From: Arthrobacter sp. ERGS1:01
GTDB lineage: Bacteria; Actinomycetota; Actinomycetes; Actinomycetales; Micrococcaceae
Reading direction: 5' to 3'
NCBI RefSeq assembly: GCF_001281315.1
Contig: NZ_CP012479.1
Location: forward strand, 3,038,001 to 3,102,000
DNA: 64,000 bases
The translations under genes and the position numbers were made by a program. Below the pieces are notes generated by a model, which worked only from the letters and a program-made list of their open reading frames with translations, did no database searches and had not been told where the DNA came from. Positions 28,100 through 38,799 of this stretch are shown here, one piece after another (within the stretch, counting starts at the first letter, position 1; the number at the start of each line of letters is the position of its first letter).

Positions 28100-29095
28100 T
28101 TAGACGGCGGCCTCCAGGTCCCGTTCGGCCACGATCCGCTCGCCCTTGCTGCGGTTGACCATGAGCCCGAGGAGGTCGAAGACCACGGTGGCCGCGGCGA
28201 CGGAAGTGATGTCGGCATGGTCGTAGGCCGGCGCGACCTCGACGACGTCGGCGCCCACGATGTTGATCCCGTTCAATCCGCGCAACAACGCCAGCAACTC
28301 GCGGGAGTGCAGTCCGCCCATCTCCGGCGTCCCGGTGCCCGGGGCGTACGCCGGGTCAAGGACGTCAATGTCGATCGAGACGTAGACCGGGGTGTTGCCC
28401 AGCCGGTCCTTGACCTGCTGGATCGCGGCAGGCACGCCGATCACGTCCAGGTCGGAACAGCGGATGATCTGGAAGCCGAACTCGTGGTCCCGCAGGAAAT
28501 CGTCACGGTCATAGACCGGCCCGCGGATGCCCACGTGCATGGAACTGTCCTCCACGAGGAGGCCCTCCTCGAACGCGCGGCGGAAGATGGTGCCGTGCGT
28601 GATGGGCTGGTCGAAGTAGGTGTCCCAGGTGTCCAGGTGCGCGTCGAAGTGCAGCAGCGCCACGGGCCCGTGGACCTTGGTGAGCGCGCGGAGCATGGGC
28701 AGGGCGATCGTGTGGTCGCCGCCGATCGCGATGACCCGCTTGTCCTCCGCCATCAGCGGGAGGGCCTGCTCCTCGATTTCGGCCACGGCGCGGGCGATGT
28801 CGTACGGGGTGCAGGCAAGGTCACCGGCGTCCACCACCTGCATCTCCTTGACGGGCTCAACGTTGAGTTCCACGTGGTAGCCGGGGCGCAGCAGCCGGGA
28901 GGCTTCGCGGACGGCGGCCGGACCGAACCGGGCGCCCGGGCGGTAGGAGGTGCCGCCGTCGAACGGGACACCGACGACGGCGATGTCGTAGTCGGGCACC
29001 TGGTCGATCTGCGGCAGCTTGGCAAAGGTGGCCAGGCCGGCAAAGCGCGGAACCTTGGTGGCGTCGACGGGGCCAATTGGCTGGTGGGTGGTCAT
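28100..29095 (-). CDS. Agmatinase / guanidinobutyrase family ureohydrolase
   Basis: Binuclear manganese ureohydrolase releasing urea from a guanidino compound; 331 residues. Metal ligands are visible: GGDH (His128), HFDAHLD (Asp151, His153, Asp155) and SIDIDVLDPAYAPG. The absence of arginine-specific context and the neighbouring aminobutyraldehyde-type dehydrogenase suggest agmatine or 4-guanidinobutyrate as substrate; family members with either activity look alike, so no symbol is given. ATG 29095 follows AGAGGG by six bases. It is divergent from the PucR regulator. Confidence 0.88.
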   Translation of the reverse strand: MTTHQPIGPVDATKVPRFAGLATFAKLPQIDQVPDYDIAVVGVPFDGGTSYRPGARFGPAAVREASRLLRPGYHVELNVEPVKEMQVVDAGDLACTPYDIARAVAEIEEQALPLMAEDKRVIAIGGDHTIALPMLRALTKVHGPVALLHFDAHLDTWDTYFDQPITHGTIFRRAFEEGLLVEDSSMHVGIRGPVYDRDDFLRDHEFGFQIIRCSDLDVIGVPAAIQQVKDRLGNTPVYVSIDIDVLDPAYAPGTGTPEMGGLHSRELLALLRGLNGINIVGADVVEVAPAYDHADITSVAAATVVFDLLGLMVNRSKGERIVAERDLEAAV

Positions 29096-29143
29096 TGCGG
29101 ACCCTCTTTCGTGGCTGCTCTTCGTGGCGGTGGAACTCGCTAC

Positions 29144-29222
29144 TTCAATCATTGGTGGCGTGCGTCACGTTGTATATCGAGCAATTGACTACGAAACGCC
29201 CTGCGGTCTATACATTTGTCTA
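29144..29222 (-). promoter_or_regulatory. 79-bp control element, copy 2 (ureohydrolase promoter)
   Basis: Minus-strand reading: TAGACAAATGTAT, 41 variable bases, then GTGACGCACGCCACCAATGATTGAA. It matches copy 1 in both boxes and in spacing. It lies between the divergent ureohydrolase and PucR genes and could serve both. Confidence 0.75.
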
Positions 29223-29271
29223 AGGTGCACGATTTGCCCGCGCCACCGCACCAACGAAGGAGCGAATCCCC

Positions 29272-30798
29272 ATGGCGATTACCGTTGCCGAACTGCTGGC
29301 CGAACCGCAGCTTGGCCTGAGCCTGATCGCGGGCGCCGACGGCCTGGGGAACCGCATCACGTGGGCCCACACCTCGGATCTGCCCAGGCTGTGGGAGTGG
29401 GTCACGGGCGGCGAGATCATGATGACCAATGGCCTGTCGATCCCGGCCGACGCGCCCGGCCAGGTTGAGCTGGCCCATGCCCTGGTCGACGCCGGCGCCA
29501 GCGGACTGGCCATCGGTGAAAAGATGCACGCCCCCGCCCTCCGGCCCGAGTTCCTGGCGGCCTGCGATGCCCTGGCCCTGCCGCTGATCAACGTGCCCTA
29601 CCCGCTGCCGTTCATCGCCATTGCCCGCACGGTGGCGGAGTCATCGCTGCTGGAGGAGTCGCGCCGGCTTCGGCAGACGGCCAGGATCTACGACCTCCTG
29701 CGGTTGACCGACACCACCGGCAACCATTGGCAAAGCCTGGTCCAGGGCGTCGCCGCGGAGGTGGATTCCCGGCTCTTCGTGGTGGACCGGCGCTGCCTGC
29801 ACCCCTGGCATCCGGACGGCGAACCGCTTCCCGCGGCGGTCCGCGCCGAGGTGGAGCCGTTGGCGCGGAATGCCGCGGCCGGGTCCAAGACGTTTCGCTG
29901 GCACATGGTGGGCGACCACCATTTCCTGCTGGTGGGCATTCCAACCCATGCCAACGCGCTGCTGATCGTCATGCCGCACGCGGAACCGCACCCGGACGCC
30001 GTCGTGCTGCTCCACGCCGCCACTGTCCTCGGCCTGGAGCTGTCCCGGACGGTCCTGGCGCTGGAGGGCCAACGCCGCGTGGGCGCGGAATTCCTGCTGC
30101 AGGCTTTTGAGGGCCGGTACGGCCTGGCGGAAATGGAAAACCAGCTGGCGGCGTTTGGCGTTCCCGCGCAAAAGTTCCTGGTGCTCTCCATGTCCAGCGA
30201 CGACGACGGGCATTTGGCGGACATCCACCTGGAACTGTGGCGACATGGTTTTCCGGCGATCGTAGTGCGCCGACTCAACAAACTCCATGCCCTGGTTTCC
30301 GCCGAATGCCCGCTGGACATGTTGCGCCATGCCGTACCGGCGGACGTCAGGCTCGGGGTCAGCACGCCGTCCACCGTCAACGAACTGCAGCAGGCCCTGC
30401 AGGAATCGCTGTGGGCCCTGGGAACTGCGGGGCACAGTGCCGAGCAGCTGGTCTGTTACGCCGACGGACCCTCGTGGCTGGGCCTGACCAGCTATGAACA
30501 GGGTGCGGCAATCGTCCAGCGGCTCCTCGGTCCCATCATGGAGTACGAGCGCGGCCGGCAGCCAGACCTCATGGTCACGCTGCGGACCTTCCTGGACCTC
30601 CAGCGTTCGTGGGCAAAGACTGCCGAGGCCATGTTCACCCACCGGCAAACCGTCATCTACCGCATCAAGAAGATCAGCGAGCTGACGGGGTTGAACATGG
30701 CGGAGACATCCACCCTGGCCCAGCTGTGGTTTGCCCTGCAGATTAACGAGGCCATGGACTTCCAGGGGCAGGCGGGCCGCCCGCCCGCCCCGCTCTGA
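29272..30798 (+). CDS. PucR-family transcriptional regulator
   Basis: DNA-binding regulator, 508 residues. An N-terminal PucR domain (about residues 1-125, TVAELLAEPQLGLSLIAG) is followed by a GGDEF-like central region and a C-terminal helix-turn-helix of the PucR type (about 440-495, TFLDLQRSWAKTAEAMFTHRQTVIYRIKKI). PucR proteins usually activate purine, amino acid or polyamine catabolic genes in response to their substrate. ATG 29272 is preceded by GAAGGAG. Divergence from the ureohydrolase across one copy of the duplicated element suggests it regulates both the ureohydrolase and the permease. Confidence 0.9.
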   Translation: MAITVAELLAEPQLGLSLIAGADGLGNRITWAHTSDLPRLWEWVTGGEIMMTNGLSIPADAPGQVELAHALVDAGASGLAIGEKMHAPALRPEFLAACDALALPLINVPYPLPFIAIARTVAESSLLEESRRLRQTARIYDLLRLTDTTGNHWQSLVQGVAAEVDSRLFVVDRRCLHPWHPDGEPLPAAVRAEVEPLARNAAAGSKTFRWHMVGDHHFLLVGIPTHANALLIVMPHAEPHPDAVVLLHAATVLGLELSRTVLALEGQRRVGAEFLLQAFEGRYGLAEMENQLAAFGVPAQKFLVLSMSSDDDGHLADIHLELWRHGFPAIVVRRLNKLHALVSAECPLDMLRHAVPADVRLGVSTPSTVNELQQALQESLWALGTAGHSAEQLVCYADGPSWLGLTSYEQGAAIVQRLLGPIMEYERGRQPDLMVTLRTFLDLQRSWAKTAEAMFTHRQTVIYRIKKISELTGLNMAETSTLAQLWFALQINEAMDFQGQAGRPPAPL

Positions 30799-30829
30799 CG
30801 CGGGCGCCTGCGCACGCCCCAGTGACTAC

Positions 30830-31213
30830 TTAGCCGTTGGGCCGCCCGGGGATGAATTGCACGGCCCACTTGTTGCCGTCGGGGTCCGCGAAATACACGA
30901 AGTGGCCCCAGTCCTGGACGTCCACGTCGCTCACGTCGACACCATTGGCCTTGAGCTGGGCGTGGGCCGCCTGGATGTCGCTGACCACCATTTGCAGGCT
31001 GGGCGCGCTCCCGGCAGGGGCATCGGTGAGGCCCTCGCCGAAGCAGATGGAGCACGCCGATCCCGGCGGGGTCAGCTGCACGAAGCGGATTCCCGGCATG
31101 GGGCGTTCGTCAAAATCGGCGTTGAAGCCCACCTTGTTGACGTAGAAATCCTTGGCGCGGTCCACATCGGACACGGGGACAAACACAAGTTCAAGTTTCC
31201 AGTCCATGGGCAC
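30830..31213 (-). CDS. VOC/glyoxalase superfamily protein
   Basis: Small cytosolic protein of 127 residues with the paired beta-alpha-beta fold of the vicinal oxygen chelate family (ELVFVPVSDVDRAKDFYVNKVGF at the N-terminus, HFVYFADPDGNKWAVQF at the C-terminus). Members include glyoxalases, dioxygenases and resistance proteins; substrate unknown. GTG 31213 is the assumed start, ATG 31207 an alternative. Convergent with pucR. Confidence 0.8.
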   Translation of the reverse strand: MPMDWKLELVFVPVSDVDRAKDFYVNKVGFNADFDERPMPGIRFVQLTPPGSACSICFGEGLTDAPAGSAPSLQMVVSDIQAAHAQLKANGVDVSDVDVQDWGHFVYFADPDGNKWAVQFIPGRPNG

Positions 31214-31300
31214 ACACGCTAGTCCTGCCGCGGCCGTTGCGGAAGGGGTGCGGCACCGAAAGCGGGAGCGGGACCGCTGCCGGTGCCGTCACCAGACGGG

Positions 31301-33097
31301 CTACGCCGTGGTGATTTCACCGATCAGGTTGACCTCGAGCGCTTCCCGGATCCCGGCGGCGTCCACGTCACTGCTCACCAGGTAGCCGAGCTTGGCGAGT
31401 GCCGCCTCCAGGGTCATGTCGCCGCCGCCCAGCACGCCGGCGTCGGCCAGTGCGGAGCCCACGGCGTAGCGGGAGAGGCTGACGGAGCCTGTCTGGCACT
31501 GGGTGATGGCCAGGACGGGCGTTCCGGCGGCCACGGCCGCAGCGAGCGCGTCAACGAAGCCCGGCGTGTTGACCGGCGCGGTTCCGGCGCCGTAGCACTC
31601 CATGACCAGGCCGTCGGGGTAGCAGGCCAGGGCCGTGCGCACGTTTTCGGTGGTGATGCCGGGGAACACGGGAAGCACGCCAATGCTGCGGGCGTCCCCG
31701 CTCCCCCGCCCCGCCCGGCCGACGACGGCGCCGACCCGTGCGGGGTCGCCCACCTCGGCGAGGGGGCGCGGGGAGGCAAATCCGGCCATGCTTTCGCTGG
31801 AGTACTTGCTGACGCGGACGGCAGGGTGCAGCTCGTGGTTGAACGCCACCCAGGTTTGCCCCGTGACGACGCCGGTGAGCACGTCGAGCGCGTATTCAAA
31901 GTTCGACGGCGCGTCGCTGCCGGCATAGCCGAGCGGCAACTGGGCGCCGGTGAACACCACGGGCACGGCCAGGTCCGCGAGCTCGAAGGCGACGCGGGCC
32001 GCCGTGTAGGCGAGGGTGTCGGTGCCGTGGATGACGAGCACGCCGTCATAGTTGGCGCCCCCCGCCCCGGCTGCGACATTGCTGCGGATCTCCGCGGCCA
32101 GGTCCACGGCGGTTTGCTGGGTTGACTCCGCGCTGTCGATGATCTTCTCCAGCTTGACGTAGCCCCAGTCCAGGGCCGTGCCGCGGCGTGCGTCGTAGTC
32201 GCCGATCAGGGCCGAGATCTCTTCCTGGAGCTCGGCGTTCGCCTCCAGGCCGGCGCCCAGGTCGTGCATGCCGAAGGTACCGCCCGTGTACACGATCAGC
32301 AGGCGGGGATCGGCGCCGTCGTCGTTGGTGGTGTGGCCGTGGCCGGGGACCGCCAACAGGGCGTCAACGTGCTTTTGCGCCAGCGTCCGGGCCAGCAGGT
32401 CCGAGACGTCGATCAAGGTCTTGCCGGCCTGTTCGCTGCTCACGTTGATCAGCGGCAGCTCGGTGCAGGCCTGCAGCACCACGGTGCTCTCGAGCGAAGC
32501 GGCCAGTGACAGGAAGGCCTCCTCGATCTGCGGCGTTGACCCGCCGGCCACCTTGACGTCGTAGATGAGCCTGTGCAACTCATTCTCCGCCGGGATTTCC
32601 AGCGGGAAGTGCCCGGCCAGCGACGCATAGGAGGACCAGTGCGCAAGGTCCATGGTCTGCCGGCTGCCCAGCAGGGCCACGCTTTGCCCGGAATCGGTGT
32701 CCAGCCGGTGCAGTTCTTCAATGACCACCTGGGCGGGCGTGATGAGCCTGGCGCTCAACCCCAGCGCGTCCAGGCGGTCGGCGTAGTAGTTGAGCGTGTT
32801 GCAGGCGATCACGTAGTAGTCCACCTGCGGGGCCATCTGCCGCGCAGTGCGCTCCAGCGCCAGCCACACCCGTTCTTCCTGGGTTTCCAGCTCCATGGAG
32901 TGGCCCAGTTCCGGCACGGAGGCGATGATCACGAAGGGGGCGTCGGTATCGCCCTGGTAGAGCTCGCCGAGCATGGCCCGGTTGTGCCGGAGCACCTTCG
33001 ACCACAGGTCGAGTCCGGCCTCGGGGCCCGAACCGGTGATGATGCCGAGCCGGGCCACGCGGGGTGCGGAACTCTTTGTTGCTGTATTACTTTTCAA
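31301..33097 (-). CDS. Fusion of aspartate/glutamate racemase domain and L-asparaginase domain
   Basis: One continuous 598-residue protein. Residues about 10-245 are an Asp/Glu racemase-family domain with two catalytic-type cysteines, Cys99 in IACNTLN and Cys211 in LQACTELPL. Residues about 262-598 are a type I/II asparaginase, with the first threonine motif YTGGTFGM (Thr271) and the second HGTDTLAYTA (Thr359, Asp360). The start TTG 33097 lies behind GAGGG inside the end of the AnsP-like permease gene, overlapping it by 11 bases; no better start is seen. The asparaginase would make aspartate from imported asparagine, and the racemase would interconvert L- and D-aspartate or act on another amino acid. 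Confidence 0.87.
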   Translation of the reverse strand: MKSNTATKSSAPRVARLGIITGSGPEAGLDLWSKVLRHNRAMLGELYQGDTDAPFVIIASVPELGHSMELETQEERVWLALERTARQMAPQVDYYVIACNTLNYYADRLDALGLSARLITPAQVVIEELHRLDTDSGQSVALLGSRQTMDLAHWSSYASLAGHFPLEIPAENELHRLIYDVKVAGGSTPQIEEAFLSLAASLESTVVLQACTELPLINVSSEQAGKTLIDVSDLLARTLAQKHVDALLAVPGHGHTTNDDGADPRLLIVYTGGTFGMHDLGAGLEANAELQEEISALIGDYDARRGTALDWGYVKLEKIIDSAESTQQTAVDLAAEIRSNVAAGAGGANYDGVLVIHGTDTLAYTAARVAFELADLAVPVVFTGAQLPLGYAGSDAPSNFEYALDVLTGVVTGQTWVAFNHELHPAVRVSKYSSESMAGFASPRPLAEVGDPARVGAVVGRAGRGSGDARSIGVLPVFPGITTENVRTALACYPDGLVMECYGAGTAPVNTPGFVDALAAAVAAGTPVLAITQCQTGSVSLSRYAVGSALADAGVLGGGDMTLEAALAKLGYLVSSDVDAAGIREALEVNLIGEITTA

Positions 33098-34574
33098 GGG
33101 GTCCCTCGTCAACGGTGCCGCTGCCGGAGCCGCCGGCAACGCTGGTCAGTGCATCGGGGTTGATGCGTTTGCGGATGCCGTACCAGCCGATCACCATCGC
33201 AAGCACCACGATAGCGAAGACGCCCAGGGTGATCCGGCCAACCTCGGCATCCATGGCCATGAGGATGACCACCATGGCCAGGAAGACCAGCGTCACCACA
33301 TTGGTGATGGGGGCCAGCGGGAGCCGGAAGGTGGGGCGGACAACCTCGCCGCGCTTGGCCTTGCGCAGGAACAGCCAGTGGCAGACCATGATGGACACCC
33401 AGGTGCCCACGATGCCGATTCCGGCCAGGTTGAGCACGATCTCAAAGGCCTTCTCCGGCACGAAGAAGTTCAGGATGACGCCGGCCACGCCGATGGAGCT
33501 CGTGATCAGGATGCCGCCGTACGGGACGCCGGACTTGTTCATGCGCTTGGCGAACTTGGGGGCGGTGCCGGCCATGGCCATGGAGCGCAGGGTGCGGCCG
33601 GTGGCGTAGAGCCCGGCGTTCAGGCTGGACATGGCAGCCGTGAGGACCACGATGTTCATGATGTCGCCGGCGCCGGGGATGCCCACGGCGTTCATGACGG
33701 TTACGAAGGGGCTTTCGCCGGCAGAGTACGCGTTCCACGGCATGAGGAGCGTGAACAGGACCACCGAACCGGCGTAGAAGAGGATGATCCGCCACATGAT
33801 CGAGTTGACGGCCTTGGGGATCACGGCGCGCGGATTCTCGGACTCGCCGGCCGCAACACCCACCATCTCGGTGCCGCCGAACGCGAAGACCACGCCGAGC
33901 GCAATGGTGAACATGGGGGCGATGCCCTTGGGGAAGAACCCGCCGTTATCGGCGATCATGGACAGTCCGGGAGTGTGCCCGGCAATCTGGGAGCCGGTGA
34001 CGATGAAGAAGATGCCGATGAGGCCGAAGATCACGATGGCGCCGACCTTGATGATCGCGAACCAGTACTCCATCTCACCAAAGAGTTTCACGGAGATCAC
34101 GTTCATGACCACCACGATCAGCAGGGCGGTCAGCGCCAGCACCCATTGCGGGATCGAGACGAACATCGACCAGAAGTGCACGTAGAGCGCAATGGCCGTA
34201 ATGTCCGCGACCACCGTGGTGGACCAGTTCAGGAAGTACAGCCAACCCACGGAGTAGGCGCCCTTCTCCCCCATGAATTCACGGGCGTAGGAGACGAACG
34301 CGCCCGACGACGGCCGGTACATGACGAGTTCACCCAGGGCCCGCACCACGAAGAACGCGAACGCGCCGCAGATGATGTAGACGATGGCCAGGGACGGGCC
34401 GGCGAGTTCCATGCGGCCGCTGGCGCCCAGGAACAGGCCGGTGCCGATGGAGCCGCCAATGGCGATCATCGACATGTGGCGGCGCTTGAGCCCCTTGTGG
34501 TAGCCGGCGTCGCCGATGTCCACGGCCTGGGATTGCGGACTGCTGGCTTGCAGAACGTCCTTGTTCTCGGTCAT
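33087..34574 (-). CDS. ansP: L-asparagine permease, AnsP-like (APC family)
   Basis: Amino acid:proton symporter of about 12 helices, 495 residues. YHKGLKRRHMSMIAIGGSIGTGLFLGASGR and GTEMVGVAAGESENPRAVIPKAVNSI are close to the AnsP subgroup of the amino acid transporter family. ATG 34574 follows AAAGG by six bases. The downstream overlapping gene encodes an asparaginase fusion, which supports asparagine as substrate. A divergent GntR gene lies across a 288-bp promoter region. Confidence 0.88.
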   Translation of the reverse strand: MTENKDVLQASSPQSQAVDIGDAGYHKGLKRRHMSMIAIGGSIGTGLFLGASGRMELAGPSLAIVYIICGAFAFFVVRALGELVMYRPSSGAFVSYAREFMGEKGAYSVGWLYFLNWSTTVVADITAIALYVHFWSMFVSIPQWVLALTALLIVVVMNVISVKLFGEMEYWFAIIKVGAIVIFGLIGIFFIVTGSQIAGHTPGLSMIADNGGFFPKGIAPMFTIALGVVFAFGGTEMVGVAAGESENPRAVIPKAVNSIMWRIILFYAGSVVLFTLLMPWNAYSAGESPFVTVMNAVGIPGAGDIMNIVVLTAAMSSLNAGLYATGRTLRSMAMAGTAPKFAKRMNKSGVPYGGILITSSIGVAGVILNFFVPEKAFEIVLNLAGIGIVGTWVSIMVCHWLFLRKAKRGEVVRPTFRLPLAPITNVVTLVFLAMVVILMAMDAEVGRITLGVFAIVVLAMVIGWYGIRKRINPDALTSVAGGSGSGTVDEGPLEK

Positions 34575-34654
34575 CAGATACCTTTCGACTCAGAAAAAAC
34601 TTCGGAAATAATCGTTCGCTTCCCCAGAAGCTGCCTAGCTGCCCAGTTGTCGAG

Positions 34655-34665
34655 CTGTCGGACAG
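34655..34665. promoter_or_regulatory. Candidate GntR operator palindrome
   Basis: CTGTCGGACAG is a perfect five-base-arm palindrome in the ansP-gntR intergenic region, of the type bound by FadR-group GntR regulators. Single copy; functional role is inference. Confidence 0.35.
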
Positions 34666-34862
34666 ATTATTAGTTTCGTAGTTTAGGGCGAAAGTGCTCC
34701 AGAACACAAGCACGTACTCCTAACCACCCCTTGGATGACGTGCACCACGGCGGCGCGGACCCGTCTGGAGCCCTCCCGAAGGCCTCCCTTTTGGCCGTCC
34801 CGCGGGCCCGCGCCCACCCCTCCAAATTGACTGTTGTTGCGGGGGCTTCAATACTTAGGAGC

Positions 34863-35561
34863 ATGACAGTGACTGCCGGTCCGGCCAAGTATGGCATCGA
34901 GCGCATCAGCGCCACGGAGGCCGTTTTCCGTGCCCTCACGGCCATGATCCAAAGCGACCGCTACGCCGTGGGTGACAGGCTCCCGGCCGAGCTCGCACTG
35001 GCCCGCGAATTCGGCGTCAGCCGTTCCGTGGTCCGCGAGGCCCTGCACGCCTGCGCCACGCTGGGGCTGACGGAAACGCGCACCGGAAGCGGCACGTTCC
35101 TGCTGGCCAAGACCCAGAATTCACAGCTCGTGTTTGGCGACTTCAGCGCCCGGGACCTGATCGAGGCCCGCCCCCACATCGAGGTGCCCACGGCAGGCTA
35201 TGCCGCCGAACGCCGCACCCCGGACCAGCTGGCCAATCTGCACCGGATCCTGGCCAAGCTCGACGCCACGAAGGACCTGCACGCCTGGGTCAAGCTCGAC
35301 GGCGAACTGCACGTCGCGATCGCCGAAGCCAGCGCAAACCCCGTCTTCCTGTCCGTGGTGGCCTCCACCCGGCAGGCCCTGGACATCCAGTCCGAATTCC
35401 TCAACGTCACCCAGGCACGCCAGCACGCCTCGGACATTGAGCACGCCGAGATCGTGAAGGCCATCGAATCCGGCTCCGCCGAACAGGCCCGGAACGCCAT
35501 GGCCAACCACCTGCGCCAGGTGGCCGTGGCAGTATCCAACATCGACGCCGCGGCGCACTAA
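34863..35561 (+). CDS. GntR-family transcriptional regulator (FadR subgroup)
   Basis: Ligand-responsive regulator of 232 residues: an N-terminal winged helix (AELALAREFGVSRSVVREALHACATLGLTETR) and a C-terminal all-helical FCD domain (about 95-225) with the histidines of a metal/ligand site (LHVAIAEA, HAEIVKAI). ATG 34863 is one base after AGGAG; GTG 34869, seven bases after it, may be the true start. Divergent from ansP, and probably its regulator responding to asparagine or aspartate. Confidence 0.87.
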   Translation: MTVTAGPAKYGIERISATEAVFRALTAMIQSDRYAVGDRLPAELALAREFGVSRSVVREALHACATLGLTETRTGSGTFLLAKTQNSQLVFGDFSARDLIEARPHIEVPTAGYAAERRTPDQLANLHRILAKLDATKDLHAWVKLDGELHVAIAEASANPVFLSVVASTRQALDIQSEFLNVTQARQHASDIEHAEIVKAIESGSAEQARNAMANHLRQVAVAVSNIDAAAH

Positions 35562-35701
35562 GGCGACTGCCCTTTGCGGGCCCCCTTCACGGGCCTTGCC
35601 AAGCCGAGCAGGATTCAAGAAGCGCCACGCGACTCCCCACCTAGAGTTGAGCTCAACAAGCTGAACCGGGCCAACAATGGTCCTCAAACCTAGGAGTCGT
35701 C

Positions 35702-36058
35702 ATGGCCGGAACACCCACCGAAGGCATCAAGATCGTCCTGCACCCCGTCAGCGACCTGGCGGCCGCCAAGACGGTGTACTCCGCCCTGCTGGGCATGGAA
35801 CCGCAGGCCGATTCCCCCTACTACGTCGGCTACGACGCCGAGGGCCAGCACATCGGCCTCGTGCCCAACGGCGGCCCGCAGGCCATGAAATCGCCGGTTG
35901 CCTACTGGGCCGTGCCCGACATCGACGCCAAGCTTGCCGAGCTGACGGCGGCCGGCGCCACCGTGACCGAGCCCGCCCACAATGTTGGCGGCACCCGTTG
36001 GGTGGCCAGCGTGACCGATCTGGACGGAAATGTCCTGGGCGTCGTCGAGGACAGGTGA
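35702..36058 (+). CDS. VOC/glyoxalase superfamily protein
   Basis: 118-residue cytosolic protein with a vicinal oxygen chelate fold: IKIVLHPVSDLAAAKTVYSALLG at the N-terminus and WVASVTDLDGNVLGVVED at the C-terminus. ATG 35702 has AGGAG upstream. It lies 69 bases before the UvrA-like gene on the same strand; the two may be cotranscribed, possibly in a detoxification or drug-resistance role, which is inference. Confidence 0.82.
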   Translation: MAGTPTEGIKIVLHPVSDLAAAKTVYSALLGMEPQADSPYYVGYDAEGQHIGLVPNGGPQAMKSPVAYWAVPDIDAKLAELTAAGATVTEPAHNVGGTRWVASVTDLDGNVLGVVEDR

Positions 36059-36127
36059 GCGCCGCCGTCGAACGTCCCCGGCGATAAAGTAGACAGCAAA
36101 CACCCCGCACCAGAGAAGCGAGAGCCC

Positions 36128-38517
<2,390 letters not shown>

Positions 38518-38585
38518 TCCCCACCCGCTCCCAAACCTCGTTCCTCGGTTCGGGGCCCTCGCGGGCGTGGCCACAGCGGGCAGTT

Positions 38586-38637
38586 AGTGCGCAGCTGATG
38601 TGGTTTACAACTTTGGAAACAGCATCAGCTGCGCACT
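38586..38637. repeat. Long-armed inverted repeat
   Basis: Perfect 15-bp arms AGTGCGCAGCTGATG and CATCAGCTGCGCACT surround a 22-base loop that can itself pair GTTT with AAAC. It lies between the UvrA-like gene and the MFS gene. It could be a terminator for the former, or a dispersed palindrome; no T-run follows directly. Confidence 0.6.
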
Positions 38638-38659
38638 CACGGCGCCGCCCCCAGTCCGC

Positions 38660-38725
38660 TCATAGCCTTTGTCTATGTAGATTCGTATTATTCATTATTG
38701 ATTGCAATGTCATCTGTTTATAGGC
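38660..38725. other. AT-rich segment upstream of MFS gene
   Basis: A stretch of about 60 bases dominated by A and T (for example GTATTATTCATTATTGATTG) in an otherwise G+C-rich window. It ends about 75 bases before the MFS start and probably contains its promoter; no unambiguous -35/-10 pair is called. Confidence 0.5.
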
Positions 38726-38799
38726 TCGCCTAGGACGGCAGTACGGGCGTACGGCCCGGGGCCACGGTCCCGCCGCTCCAGGACAGAAAGCAGACTTTG

